From Planctomycetia bacterium (lineage in GTDB: Bacteria; Planctomycetota; Brocadiia; Brocadiales; Brocadiaceae): a stretch of 64,000 bases of DNA. This document shows, piece by piece, positions 41,660 to 50,960 of the stretch (position 1 is its first letter; the number at the start of each line of letters is the position of its first letter). The notes under the pieces were generated by a model. The model searched no databases. It had not been told where the DNA came from and saw nothing but the letters and a program-made list of their open reading frames with translations. A program made the position numbers and the translations under genes. The stretch lies in assembly GCA_015075005.1 (NCBI GenBank), contig JABTVC010000002.1:1470259-1534258 (forward strand), read 5' to 3'.

Positions 41660-43132
41660 TTATCCTAAGAATCTCCTTATCTTCCCTGCTGCGACCACAT
41701 TTTCCATAATGGTATCTTTTTTCCCGGATGTAATAGATTGGACGATTTGGGATGTACATTCACTATGCAACAGGTTCTCGGTATACCTTACCATGCTTAT
41801 TACCTTCTCGATATCCTTTGCAATCTTGGGGGATATTAGCTTTTTGACATCCCCATTGTAATACGATGCTGCCAATGAAAGATTTTCAAGGAATGACGGA
41901 TACGCAGTCTTAAGAAACACTAAATCTTTTTCAGTTAAATAATGCAATCCCAGCAGCTCCGGAGGCAGTCCGACCGAATAGAGGGAGGCACAAAAAGAAA
42001 TCACCCGGGGCAAGACAATCCCTTCAATGTTTCTTGAATAACCGAAAAGTCCAATATGAAGTTTACGCATCCTTCGTTTAGGAACAAATCTGGCTATCTC
42101 GTTAATCAACGGAGCAAGCTCTTTTATTTGTTCCCGGTAAGCGGATGTCCCTCTTTCCGTAATATCCAAAGCCGTTTCTTCATCAATAATAACCGGAACA
42201 TCTCTCGTATGGTTATTAATCTTCTGAATGGCATCTCTCGCCTGTTCCTCATCATAATCGTATTTGAATGCCGACTGAATTGTAAAGGTTTGAACGCTAG
42301 GGTATTCTTTCAGACATTCATCCACGCTGAATGGTGACAGATTACCACGAAAGAGATTCGAACCCAATCCCAGGATGGGATATATCGGAATCTTGATCCT
42401 TTCCTGTAATGCGTGCAACCTCTGTAAAGCAATTTTGACAACCAATATGGCCGGTAGCATACCATAGTTCAATGCAGGATCTGAACGGCCAAGGAATACC
42501 CTTTGATGCAACAATTTTTTGTCCTTAAGATAATTCTGCACCATCGTGTCTGCAGAGAGCATGTAAGGAATATCCTCGAACAAGGGAATAACTTCTATAG
42601 TCTCTGGTTTAAACTCACCAATCCATTCCTTTATCGTAATATCATTCTCAAAACACCGTCTGTGCTGTTTCCCTACGACAAAATCACGGTAATAATAATA
42701 TACACGATTAATTGCCTCCGTACTCGTAGTCATGGGAAGGATAACTTCAAAGATGGGTGGTATATTATCGTCTCCGTAAAACTGGTGTGCGGTATCGTAC
42801 GAACGTGGTGCACTCTCCAAAGTTTCCAAAAGAATCTTTGCCTCGCTTTTTTCTACCATGGGATTGGGTACTCGTAAGGTAATGAAGTAATCCTTTCCAA
42901 GCCGGTATTTTTTGAAATAATGGTCATAACGAGAAAGCAGTTTCTTAATAACAAACTCATCGACTTCTTTTCCTTCACAGTCCCACATTTGTTCGTCACA
43001 GCGGAGGTGTGAAAAGACATAATATGCCTCTTTTATTTCATCTTCACCCAAAAAGCACGTTCCCTCAGTAAAAAATGGCATAGTTACATTATCGGGGTGT
43101 TGGGTACTCATCGTTCGTGATATTTTTCTCAT
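41660..43132 (-). CDS. ppcA: archaeal-type phosphoenolpyruvate carboxylase
   Basis: 491 residues from the ATG at 43132, preceded by GAGGTTACAG. The start MRKISRTMSTQHPDN and blocks CDEQMWDCEGKEVDEFVIKK, PIFEVILPMTTS, LGRSDPALNYGM, LGLGSNLFRGNLSP and FTIQSAFKYDYD are those of the short archaeal-type PEPC (PpcA, PF14010), not the 900-residue bacterial enzyme. It makes oxaloacetate from PEP and bicarbonate to refill the TCA cycle or fix CO2. It is complete. The neighbouring lptF-like gene is on the same strand. Confidence 0.93.
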   Translation of the reverse strand: MRKISRTMSTQHPDNVTMPFFTEGTCFLGEDEIKEAYYVFSHLRCDEQMWDCEGKEVDEFVIKKLLSRYDHYFKKYRLGKDYFITLRVPNPMVEKSEAKILLETLESAPRSYDTAHQFYGDDNIPPIFEVILPMTTSTEAINRVYYYYRDFVVGKQHRRCFENDITIKEWIGEFKPETIEVIPLFEDIPYMLSADTMVQNYLKDKKLLHQRVFLGRSDPALNYGMLPAILVVKIALQRLHALQERIKIPIYPILGLGSNLFRGNLSPFSVDECLKEYPSVQTFTIQSAFKYDYDEEQARDAIQKINNHTRDVPVIIDEETALDITERGTSAYREQIKELAPLINEIARFVPKRRMRKLHIGLFGYSRNIEGIVLPRVISFCASLYSVGLPPELLGLHYLTEKDLVFLKTAYPSFLENLSLAASYYNGDVKKLISPKIAKDIEKVISMVRYTENLLHSECTSQIVQSITSGKKDTIMENVVAAGKIRRFLG

Positions 43133-43335
43133 ATCTGTAACCTCATGCACAAAGAAGCCTTCACATTCCGTATTTGTTCTAAAACATTATATTATATTAA
43201 AAAAACTCTTAATTTCATTAAATTATTTTTATCAGACATAATTCTATTTCTTACTTTCCTTATTCTTAAAATAGTTTTATAATAATGATTTGTAATATTA
43301 TTCTATAAAATATCTTTTTTGTGATAAGTTTTTTT

Positions 43336-43382
43336 ACCTCCCCGTCATCCCATCCTTGTGAAGGAAAGGGTGACAGGGAGGT
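43336..43382. repeat. imperfect inverted repeat before greA
   Basis: ACCTCCCCGTCATCC on the left pairs with GGGTGACAGGGAGGT on the right with two mismatches and a 17-bp loop. It sits in the AT-rich divergent region between ppcA and greA. It could be a small mobile element remnant; its position upstream of greA makes a terminator unlikely. Confidence 0.5.
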
Positions 43383-43463
43383 TTATCTGGTTGCGGCGTA
43401 GCCCGCCATAATTTACTATATGGGATTCTGATTTTCCCGTTGCAATATATGAGGAGAATGTGC

Positions 43464-45686
43464 ATGTCCAATGAATGTGTGATAAATACAAATAAACCCA
43501 CCATGAACGAACTGATATCATTTGTTAATACAGAGCAGTATGACAAACTGGAAGAAGCATGGCTCGGAATTGTTGAATCTAACAACAAAAACCTGCAAAC
43601 GTTGTTTGAGGTAGTTGACCTCCTGGCAAAGCGGGAAGAAAAAAAACGTGCCCATGATTTTCTCATAATGCTGGCGCCTCACTACAAACAAAGAGGCCAC
43701 TATCTGGACGTTTTAGAGATATTAAAAAAGGTATTAGAATATAATCCTAAAGAAAAGGGGCTGGCAAAGGAGATTGCTGAATGTTATTTATGCATTTATA
43801 AAGATAGACCCTACGCGAAGGATCTCATTGAAAAAACGTGCATAGAGACGACCACCGATATCCGGGGCGCTATAAAAAAATTAGGAAAGTACTTTTATCT
43901 CGACCGAGACGATTACGTCTACCATAAAAGTTGGGGCGTAGGCCAGGTCTTCTCTGTTGACACACAAGGTGAAAAAGTAAATATTAATTTTGAAAAAAAG
44001 AGCAACCATAGCGTTGCTATGGATATTGCCCCTGCTATATTACAGAAACTGGACAAGGATGATTTATTGGTAATGATCTACGCCCAAAAAGACGTACTCA
44101 ATAAAATGATTGAAGAAAACCCCGTTGATTTGATTAAATTGACCTTGAAATATTTCAAAGGAAAGGCATCCGTTTCTCATATAAAGAATCGGCTTATATC
44201 AGGAGTTATACCGCCAGAGGCCTGGATCAAGTGGTGGACAAACACAAAAAAACTGCTTAAAAAAGACCCTTGTATAAGACTTACCGACGGTACCCCTACC
44301 ACATCCTTCCTGGAATTTCGCGCCGCTCCCATGTCACACCACCAAGAAATACTCGAAAAATTAAGCCAAACCAAAGATATTATCAAAAAGATAGCAATCA
44401 CCAAGAGCTATATTTCAGAAATGAAAAATACAGAGATAAGTAAAGAAACCCTCTGTGAAATTGCAAACCTATTCAAGAATGAGTCCGATCACTTATGTGG
44501 AACAAACCCTTCTTTGGCTACGGAGTGTTTTTTACTCCTCGATGAGGTGCAAGGCGTTCTCAAAGAAGAACCCGGAAAATACAGAACTGAGATTGAAACA
44601 CTGATCAACACACATAAAATTCTTCCAGAACTCGTTGAAAACATGGATATATTGGAGTACAAGAAATATGTCCTTGATTTAATAAAAAAGATGAAATCAG
44701 AAAGTTGGCAAGAGGAATTTGTTTCCCTTTTTTTTGCTAACAGCGGCAACCTGTGGGAATTTATCATCAGGGAACTTGTTGCAGAAAACAAGGGTCATGC
44801 TATCGAAGAGATAGCATTAAAGCTGTTTAATCACTTCAACGCATATCCGGAACACTATATCTGGTTTTGTAAAAATGGTATGTATGGCAAATACTCAGCA
44901 CTTTATAAAAATATTGATCCGGCTACTATGTTTAATCGGCTCATTGAATTATTGGACAATCTCTGCTTTAAGATTCAAAAAGGGCGCGATGGAGATTTTA
45001 AGACCATCGTCAATAAAATAAAAAAACTCTTAGAGGACAAAGGCACGGATTACGCTATAAATACCCTGAATGACGCCAATGCAGAAAGTATCTTTACTGT
45101 CGTTTCCAGTAGCAAAGGACTGGAGGATTGGTTCAAGGTTTCTATCGAGAGCGTAATTCAGGATCGTTATCCCGATTTATTCGAAAAACCAGGGCTCCCC
45201 AAGCTCGACGAAAGTAAAATCTATGTTACAAAAGAAGGCTACGAAAGAAGAAAGAGGGAATTCGATCATCTCATGAATGTGGAATTTCCAGAAAACGCGC
45301 GTGATCTTGGAGAGGCTATCAGCCGGGGTGACTTACGTGAAAATGCAGAGTACAAGGCGGCACGGGAAAAACAAGCAATGCTGGTAGAAAAGGCAGAACG
45401 CGTTAAGGCCGAGATACAGAGGGCGGTTATCATTGACCCCCACTCCGTTCACTCCGACATTGTGGCTCCCGGCACAAAAGTTACCCTCAGACACCAGGGA
45501 AAAACAGAAATAGAGGTCTATACCATATTGGGTCCCTGGGATATTGATATCGAAAAAGGCATTATCTCTTACCTGTCACCGATTGGAAAAGGACTGCTCG
45601 AGAAAAAAGCGGGGGAAACGACAATTATTAAGCTTCCCGAAGGTGAATCTACGTATGAAATCATTAAAATTGAGAAGGTACTATAA
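43464..45686 (+). CDS. greA: GreA with long N-terminal extension
   Basis: 740 residues from the ATG at 43464, which has GAGGAG 7 bp upstream. Only the last 160 residues are GreA: a coiled-coil finger (YVTKEGYERRKREFDHLM, then EAISRGDLRENAEYKAAREK, with the acidic tip) followed by the FKBP-like domain (SPIGKGLLEKKAGETT). GreA rescues backtracked RNA polymerase. The N-terminal 570 residues are helical and TPR-like, with a beta segment at about 155-200 (VYHKSWGVGQVFSVDTQG) that resembles a small CarD/SH3-like module. Chlamydial GreA has a similar giant N-terminus, so this is a PVC trait. Confidence 0.88.
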   Translation: MSNECVINTNKPTMNELISFVNTEQYDKLEEAWLGIVESNNKNLQTLFEVVDLLAKREEKKRAHDFLIMLAPHYKQRGHYLDVLEILKKVLEYNPKEKGLAKEIAECYLCIYKDRPYAKDLIEKTCIETTTDIRGAIKKLGKYFYLDRDDYVYHKSWGVGQVFSVDTQGEKVNINFEKKSNHSVAMDIAPAILQKLDKDDLLVMIYAQKDVLNKMIEENPVDLIKLTLKYFKGKASVSHIKNRLISGVIPPEAWIKWWTNTKKLLKKDPCIRLTDGTPTTSFLEFRAAPMSHHQEILEKLSQTKDIIKKIAITKSYISEMKNTEISKETLCEIANLFKNESDHLCGTNPSLATECFLLLDEVQGVLKEEPGKYRTEIETLINTHKILPELVENMDILEYKKYVLDLIKKMKSESWQEEFVSLFFANSGNLWEFIIRELVAENKGHAIEEIALKLFNHFNAYPEHYIWFCKNGMYGKYSALYKNIDPATMFNRLIELLDNLCFKIQKGRDGDFKTIVNKIKKLLEDKGTDYAINTLNDANAESIFTVVSSSKGLEDWFKVSIESVIQDRYPDLFEKPGLPKLDESKIYVTKEGYERRKREFDHLMNVEFPENARDLGEAISRGDLRENAEYKAAREKQAMLVEKAERVKAEIQRAVIIDPHSVHSDIVAPGTKVTLRHQGKTEIEVYTILGPWDIDIEKGIISYLSPIGKGLLEKKAGETTIIKLPEGESTYEIIKIEKVL

Positions 45687-45780
45687 AGATATTTCCCATT
45701 GAAAGTTTACTTCATGAAACGACGGAGAAACGCCCCCATCCTGTCGTTTTCAGAATTGGAAAATATCTCCTTATGCTTCT

Positions 45781-46608
45781 TTAAAAGCCCTCATGCAAAA
45801 AGAGCTGTTCTTGCTCGGCGTCCCACAAACGCCAGCGGCTATAAATCTTCTTTAATTCCCCCGACCTTAAGAGTTTCCCGATGATTTTGTTTATCTCCTC
45901 GGCCAGAGATGTATCTTCCTTTCGAAGAGCAATGCCGTAATACCCTTTACCCACAGGATTGCCCACCATGTGCAATTGCGGATTTGGCATGGTGTAGTAT
46001 GCAGCAATGGGTGAATCCACAAAAACTGCATCAATGCGGTTTGACAAAAGTTCTTTAAAAGGCTCCACCTGTCCGCTATAGATACTCACAGCAACATCCC
46101 CCATTTCTTCCAGCAGCCGTTTTGCCTCGGTATTGTACAAGGTACCAACCTTCTTGCCCTTCAAATCTTCCAGGCAATGTATGCGGTTGTCAGAGGCACG
46201 AACCACAATTTGCTCGGCATACACATAGTATGGTCGGGTAAACAATACGGATTGTCCTTTATCCGGTGTGATTTCTATGCCGTTCAGTGCGATATCAAAA
46301 TCCCCACGTTGGAGGGAAAGCAGGATGCTGTCCCATGCGTTCTGAAAATACTGCACCTTTACTCCCAGTTCCCTGGCAATGGCAGCAACGAGCTCAACCT
46401 CAAAACCCCTGTGCTTTGAGGGGTGCGCAGGATCATGAAACACATAAGGAGCCCCGCCTTCTGCATCAAATCCCCAGGTTAACACTCCCGAGGTCTTTAT
46501 TTTTTCAAGGGTGTCTTGGTATGCAAATGCATGAATTGTTGACAAAAATATTCCCAAAAACCCCATCTGTAATATTGCCATACTCCGGATGATAAAATGC
46601 TTATATTT
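45781..46608 (-). CDS. amino-acid ABC transporter substrate-binding protein
   Basis: 275 residues from the ATG at 46608 with a signal peptide ending near HAFA. Type II periplasmic-binding fold of the HisJ/GlnH group: GVLTWGFDAEGGAPYVF, GFEVELVAAIARELG, DIALNGIEITPDKG, and LEDLKGKKVGTLYNTEA. No permease or ATPase is next to it, so its transporter must be encoded elsewhere, or it serves another sensor. No membrane domain. Confidence 0.85.
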   Translation of the reverse strand, partial: KYKHFIIRSMAILQMGFLGIFLSTIHAFAYQDTLEKIKTSGVLTWGFDAEGGAPYVFHDPAHPSKHRGFEVELVAAIARELGVKVQYFQNAWDSILLSLQRGDFDIALNGIEITPDKGQSVLFTRPYYVYAEQIVVRASDNRIHCLEDLKGKKVGTLYNTEAKRLLEEMGDVAVSIYSGQVEPFKELLSNRIDAVFVDSPIAAYYTMPNPQLHMVGNPVGKGYYGIALRKEDTSLAEEINKIIGKLLRSGELKKIYSRWRLWDAEQEQLFLHEGF

Positions 46609-46657
46609 CATAATGTATGAATATAAGTCATTCACGAAATCTTCTCAAGATAAATCC

Positions 46658-46687
46658 TTGACAATATAAACGAATTTAAGTTATAAT
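46658..46687 (+). promoter_or_regulatory. consensus sigma-70 promoter upstream of the RRM gene
   Basis: TTGACA at 46658-46663 and TATAAT at 46682-46687 with an 18-bp spacer, both perfect. It points right, away from the minus-strand substrate-binding gene. The first supported gene downstream is the RRM protein at 47079, so a leader of about 385 nt is implied. Confidence 0.6.
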
Positions 46688-47078
46688 GGTCTTTTTAAAG
46701 TACTAAAAAAATAAATTCTTCACGCAAAATGGTTCTTGCGGAATATCGTTACCTTCCTATTATAGAGTCCTCAATTACATACAAAGATCAAATAAGTTCA
46801 GGCTGCCTGCCGTATCGCCAAAAGAAACATTGCAAAGCAAAACAACATCGACCTTACAATTCAGCCACAGGGTATTGCCTGGTGATCATGTTCATACTCT
46901 CCGCTGGATTACAGGTAAACACATGGGGAAAATTAAAACGAAATGGAAAACATCAACAAGAGTTAGGCGAAATTATGGTATAAATTTTCTGATAGTTCAC
47001 TCTGCCCTAACCCTCACTCCCACGGCGGAGGAGGAATGAACTGCTACTAATGTATGTCAAGACCAGAAGGAGGTCAAA
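46688..47078 (+). other. probable long 5' leader of the RRM gene
   Basis: About 390 bp with no convincing gene. A frame at 46729-46983 has no recognisable family and poor composition. If the promoter at 46658 is the active one, this is an untranslated leader. The stretch ends with an AGAAGGAGG site 6 bp from the RRM start. Confidence 0.4.
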
Positions 47079-47372
47079 ATGAATATTTTTGCCGGTAATT
47101 TGTCACACGATGTCACAGAAGAGGATTTGCAACAGGCCTTTGAAGCTTTCGGACAGGTAAAATCAGTCAAGGTCATAAAGGACCTATTCAGTGGCACATC
47201 CAAGGGATTCGCATTCGTGGAGATGCCCGCCAAAGCTGAAGCGCAATCTGCAATCAACGGCCTGAACGGCAAGGAGTTAAAGGGACGGGCGCTTAACGTT
47301 AATGAAGCTCGCCCTCGCCCGGAGGGAGGCAGAGGTGGTGGAAGGTCAGGTGGAGGTGGACGGCGTTTCTAA
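47079..47372 (+). CDS. glycine-rich RRM RNA-binding protein
   Basis: 97 residues: one RNA recognition motif with RNP2 (IFAGNLS) and RNP1 (KGFAFVEM), then a Gly/Arg-rich tail (GGRGGGRSGGGGRRF). Such proteins are often cold-induced RNA chaperones in bacteria. A strong AGAAGGAGG site precedes the ATG. The DEAD-box helicase gene follows, which fits a shared role in RNA remodelling. A hairpin follows the stop. Confidence 0.93.
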   Translation: MNIFAGNLSHDVTEEDLQQAFEAFGQVKSVKVIKDLFSGTSKGFAFVEMPAKAEAQSAINGLNGKELKGRALNVNEARPRPEGGRGGGRSGGGGRRF

Positions 47373-47391
47373 ATGAGTTAATTTTTTAAGA

Positions 47392-47434
47392 ACAGTCGTA
47401 CGTTGTAAGTTGAAAACTTACAACGTACGACTGT
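47392..47434. terminator. perfect 20-bp hairpin after the RRM gene
   Basis: ACAGTCGTACGTTGTAAGTT, a GAA loop, then its exact complement, ending 62 bp after the RRM stop and followed by GTTTTA. Perfect symmetry of 20 bp is unusual for a terminator and is also compatible with a MITE-like element serving as one. Confidence 0.6.
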
Positions 47435-47589
47435 GTTTTATCGGTCTGAGGCTTTGCCTCTCCAGGCACATATCAATAATATTTTGACATTTTTAGCAAA
47501 AAACGTAGCGCTGATCCCTTGTGGTCGGCCAATGGCGGGGGATAAACCACCCGCGCTACGCATTTCGACTCATTCGGCATAGGGATTTT

Positions 47590-49164
47590 ATGGAAAAATT
47601 AAAAAATTTTAAAATACTGGGATTATCAGAGAATACATTACATGCATTGGAAAAAAAAGGCTTTGAAGAGCCTACCCCAATTCAGCAAAAGACTATCCCG
47701 ATTCTCTTAAAAGGGGAAGTGGATATTGTCGGTCAGGCTCAGACAGGAACGGGAAAAACAGCTGCATTTGGGCTCCCCATACTTGAAAGGATAAAAGAAA
47801 AATCAAAGACTGTTCAGGCCCTTATCCTCGTTCCAACCAGAGAGTTGGCTATCCAGGTCTCAGAAGAGTTAAATTCTTATAAAGGGAAAAAACTGCTGCA
47901 GATAGCACCAATCTACGGAGGCCAGTCAATAGAAGAACAGTTTAGAAGATTGAAAAAAGGGGTTGATGTCGTGGTAGGGACTCCCGGAAGGATATTGGAT
48001 CATCTTAAGAGAAAAAGTTTAAAACTGGAAAACATAGCCTATTTAGTCCTTGATGAAGCTGATGAAATGTTAAATATGGGATTCATTGACGATGTGGAAG
48101 AGATTATAAAAAATACCGGTTCACAGAAAAGAATGATGCTTTTTTCTGCTACCATGCCTGAAAAAATAATAAGTATAGCCAAAAAGTACATGAGAACCTA
48201 TGAAATGCTCGGGGTAAAAAAAGAGCAGATTACTACAAATTTGACAGATCAGATATATTTTGAAGTAGCACATGCAGACAAATTTGATGCGTTATGCAGG
48301 ATCATCGATTTCGAACACGAATTCTACGGCCTGATATTTTGCAGGACGAAGATTGACGTAGACAGTGTTGCAAACAAGCTTATGGAAAGAGGGTATGATG
48401 CCGAGGCATTGCATGGAGATATAGCTCAACACCAGAGGGAAATAATATTAAACAAATTCCGAAAGCAAAGGATTAACATGCTGGTAGCTACGGATGTTGC
48501 TGCCCGAGGCATAGATATTCATAACCTAACACATGTAATAAATTACTCTTTACCTCAAGATCCTGAATCTTATATACACAGGATAGGAAGAACGGGTAGG
48601 GCTGGTAAGGAGGGGACTGCTATAACTTTTGTCACACCCGATGAATACAGAAGACTTGTTTTTATTAAAAAGTTTGCAAAAACTGATATCCGGAAAGAAA
48701 AACTGCCAAAGATTGAAGATATAATAAATCAAAAAAAGGCACGGATCAAAATACAGCTGGCAAAAATCATTAAGGCGGAAGATACGAGTGACTATATAAA
48801 ATTTGCACAGGAAATGCTGAAAGAAACCGAGGCAGAAAAGGTAGTGGCCGCCCTTTTAAAACATACTTTTCAAGATGAACTGGATGCCAGCAATTATAAT
48901 GAAATCAAAGATGTTTCCATCGATAAGAAAGGGACAACAAGGCTCTTTGTGGCGCTGGGGAAAATTGATGACTTAACTCCTAAAAAGTTAACTACTTTTA
49001 TAAAACAGGAAGCCAAAGTTCACAGCGAAAAAATAAAAGATATTCAGATATTTGATAAATTTTCTTTTATAACAGTCTCTTTTGAAGAAGCAGAAATAAT
49101 ACTGAATATTTTTAAGAAGAAAAAAGGCGCAAGAAGACCCATGGTCGTAAGGGCCAAAAGATAA
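47590..49164 (+). CDS. deaD: DEAD-box RNA helicase (DeaD/CsdA type)
   Basis: 525 residues from the ATG at 47590. Q motif FEEPTPIQQ, motif I AQTGTGKT, PTRELA, DEAD, SATMPEK, and HRIGRTGRAG are intact. The C-terminal 80 residues (from TRLFVALGKIDDLTP) are a DbpA-like RNA-binding domain. It unwinds structured RNA in ribosome assembly or mRNA decay, often at low temperature. It follows the RRM gene. Confidence 0.95.
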   Translation: MEKLKNFKILGLSENTLHALEKKGFEEPTPIQQKTIPILLKGEVDIVGQAQTGTGKTAAFGLPILERIKEKSKTVQALILVPTRELAIQVSEELNSYKGKKLLQIAPIYGGQSIEEQFRRLKKGVDVVVGTPGRILDHLKRKSLKLENIAYLVLDEADEMLNMGFIDDVEEIIKNTGSQKRMMLFSATMPEKIISIAKKYMRTYEMLGVKKEQITTNLTDQIYFEVAHADKFDALCRIIDFEHEFYGLIFCRTKIDVDSVANKLMERGYDAEALHGDIAQHQREIILNKFRKQRINMLVATDVAARGIDIHNLTHVINYSLPQDPESYIHRIGRTGRAGKEGTAITFVTPDEYRRLVFIKKFAKTDIRKEKLPKIEDIINQKKARIKIQLAKIIKAEDTSDYIKFAQEMLKETEAEKVVAALLKHTFQDELDASNYNEIKDVSIDKKGTTRLFVALGKIDDLTPKKLTTFIKQEAKVHSEKIKDIQIFDKFSFITVSFEEAEIILNIFKKKKGARRPMVVRAKR

Positions 49165-49202
49165 AGTGCTACGGTCAAAACCTTGCGTAAAGATTCACAC
49201 AG

Positions 49203-50906
49203 CTATCTACCCTCCTGCGCTGATTTCAATTTGCTGTAGATATCAAATTCCGATTCTGCCTCAACGTCCAAGCCTTTTTCCTGGTAAAGCAGCCCTAATT
49301 TTTTATGGACATCAATATCATCCATATTGATGTCCAGGATTTTTTTATAGACATCAATGGCATCATCCTGCTTACCGATCTTTTGATACGTGATCCCCAG
49401 ATTGTAATAGGCATTCACAAAGTTGGGATCGATTTCTACCGCCCTTTCCCAGAAAGGGATGGCAGTGGTATGCATATTTTTCTTCGCATAGGCATTGCCC
49501 AATTCATACTGGATCTCTGCATCATTGGGATACATTTCAACGATCTTTTCCCGGGTATGTATGGCTTTGTCTGTTAAACCCTGTATATCATAGGCTTCCG
49601 CAAGACTTGTCAGGGCATCGTAATCGCTTGGATTAATCTCAATAAGTTTGTTCCACAGGGAAATGGCCTTATCCAGCTTGTTTTGATTAAAAAATGCCAC
49701 ACCCAGGTTAAAGCAGGCATCCGTATTTTTAGGATCAAGCTCAAGAGTCTTTTTCCAGGCACTCATTGATTTGTCGTGCCTGCCTTCCGCTGCATAGAGC
49801 TCGCCACAGTGGTAATATGCCTCTGCATAACCAGGTTTAACCTCGATGGCCTTCCTGAATACTGACAAGGCCTCTTCCGGCATGTTATTTTCCGTATAAA
49901 CCTCACCAAGTTTTAAATACGCCTCAGCGATTTTTGGATTAAGCTTTATTGCTTTTTCCAGCGAAGCTACTGCTTCTTCCGACCTGCCTTCCGCGCTATA
50001 AATCAGACCAAGGTTATAGTGCGCTTCCGCATGTGTTGGCTCTAATTCCAGCACCTTTTCAAAAGCATCCGATGCCTCACTGAGGTCGCCCTTTGCAAAG
50101 AGTGCAATTCCCAGGTTATTAAAGGCCTCGGTATAATTCCTGTTCAGTTGAATGGCGGCTTTGTGTTCACCAATTGACTTTTCAAGATTGCCCTGTTCGT
50201 AATACACGATGCCGAGATAATTGCGGGCATCGGCATCCTTAGGATTTAAATCAGCAGCATGTTTAAATTCATGCATAGCCTTATCCATGAAATTTTTTTT
50301 GTAATACGCCAGTCCCAGCATGAAATGAACATCAGCATCTTTTGGATCAATTTTGACTGCCGTTTTCAGACAGGCAATACATTCATCCATCATATGGTTA
50401 TCAAAATAAAGGAGCGCTAAATTGTAGTTTAGCTCTGCTGCAGAGGGATTTAATTCAAGGCCTTCTTTAAATGCTGAGAGAGACTCCGTAAAAGCGTTCT
50501 TTTTTTTATATGCCAGACCAAGATCGTTGTATGCATCAGCCATTTCAGCCGTTTGATTTGGTTTATAGAAGGATATGGCTGCAAGCAACTCGGCAATGGC
50601 CTCATTCAGTTTATTATTTTCATAATAAGCCTTTCCCAAATAATGATGCAATTCGCCATCGTTGGGTATTCCTTCAGAAGCGAGCTTCAATTCCTCCAGG
50701 GCATCTTCAATCATTCCTTTTTTGAAGCAAGAAATGCCCAGGGTCTTGTGCTGTTCTGGTGTGGTTGCATCACTGATCTTACCAGTAACCGAATCGGGAT
50801 ATCCCCTTTTCGACCTCTTTTCTCCCTTGACATAAGAGGGAGTTCGGCATGCTACCGGTACAGTAATCAGTAATACAATTAGCCAGAATTGGTTTTTCAT
50901 ACTCAT
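49203..50906 (-). CDS. TPR-repeat lipoprotein
   Basis: 567 residues with a signal sequence and lipobox (PVAC at about 17-20), so probably a lipid-anchored envelope protein. From residue 50 to the end it is made of about 14 tetratricopeptide repeats in a very regular 34-residue pattern (for example DAHVNLG-like ADAYNDLGLAYKKK, AEAHYNLGLIYSAEGR and VNAYYNLGITYQKIGKQDDA). It likely scaffolds an envelope complex; the partner is unknown. Confidence 0.9.
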   Translation of the reverse strand: MSMKNQFWLIVLLITVPVACRTPSYVKGEKRSKRGYPDSVTGKISDATTPEQHKTLGISCFKKGMIEDALEELKLASEGIPNDGELHHYLGKAYYENNKLNEAIAELLAAISFYKPNQTAEMADAYNDLGLAYKKKNAFTESLSAFKEGLELNPSAAELNYNLALLYFDNHMMDECIACLKTAVKIDPKDADVHFMLGLAYYKKNFMDKAMHEFKHAADLNPKDADARNYLGIVYYEQGNLEKSIGEHKAAIQLNRNYTEAFNNLGIALFAKGDLSEASDAFEKVLELEPTHAEAHYNLGLIYSAEGRSEEAVASLEKAIKLNPKIAEAYLKLGEVYTENNMPEEALSVFRKAIEVKPGYAEAYYHCGELYAAEGRHDKSMSAWKKTLELDPKNTDACFNLGVAFFNQNKLDKAISLWNKLIEINPSDYDALTSLAEAYDIQGLTDKAIHTREKIVEMYPNDAEIQYELGNAYAKKNMHTTAIPFWERAVEIDPNFVNAYYNLGITYQKIGKQDDAIDVYKKILDINMDDIDVHKKLGLLYQEKGLDVEAESEFDIYSKLKSAQEGR

Positions 50907-50960
50907 GGTATTATAATGCTCCTATAATTTCGCACAATAGCAACGTTTATACCTTTTTTC

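Noticed and set aside
46729-46983. 84-codon frame upstream of the RRM gene
   Set aside because: No recognisable family and poor composition; better explained as a leader region.
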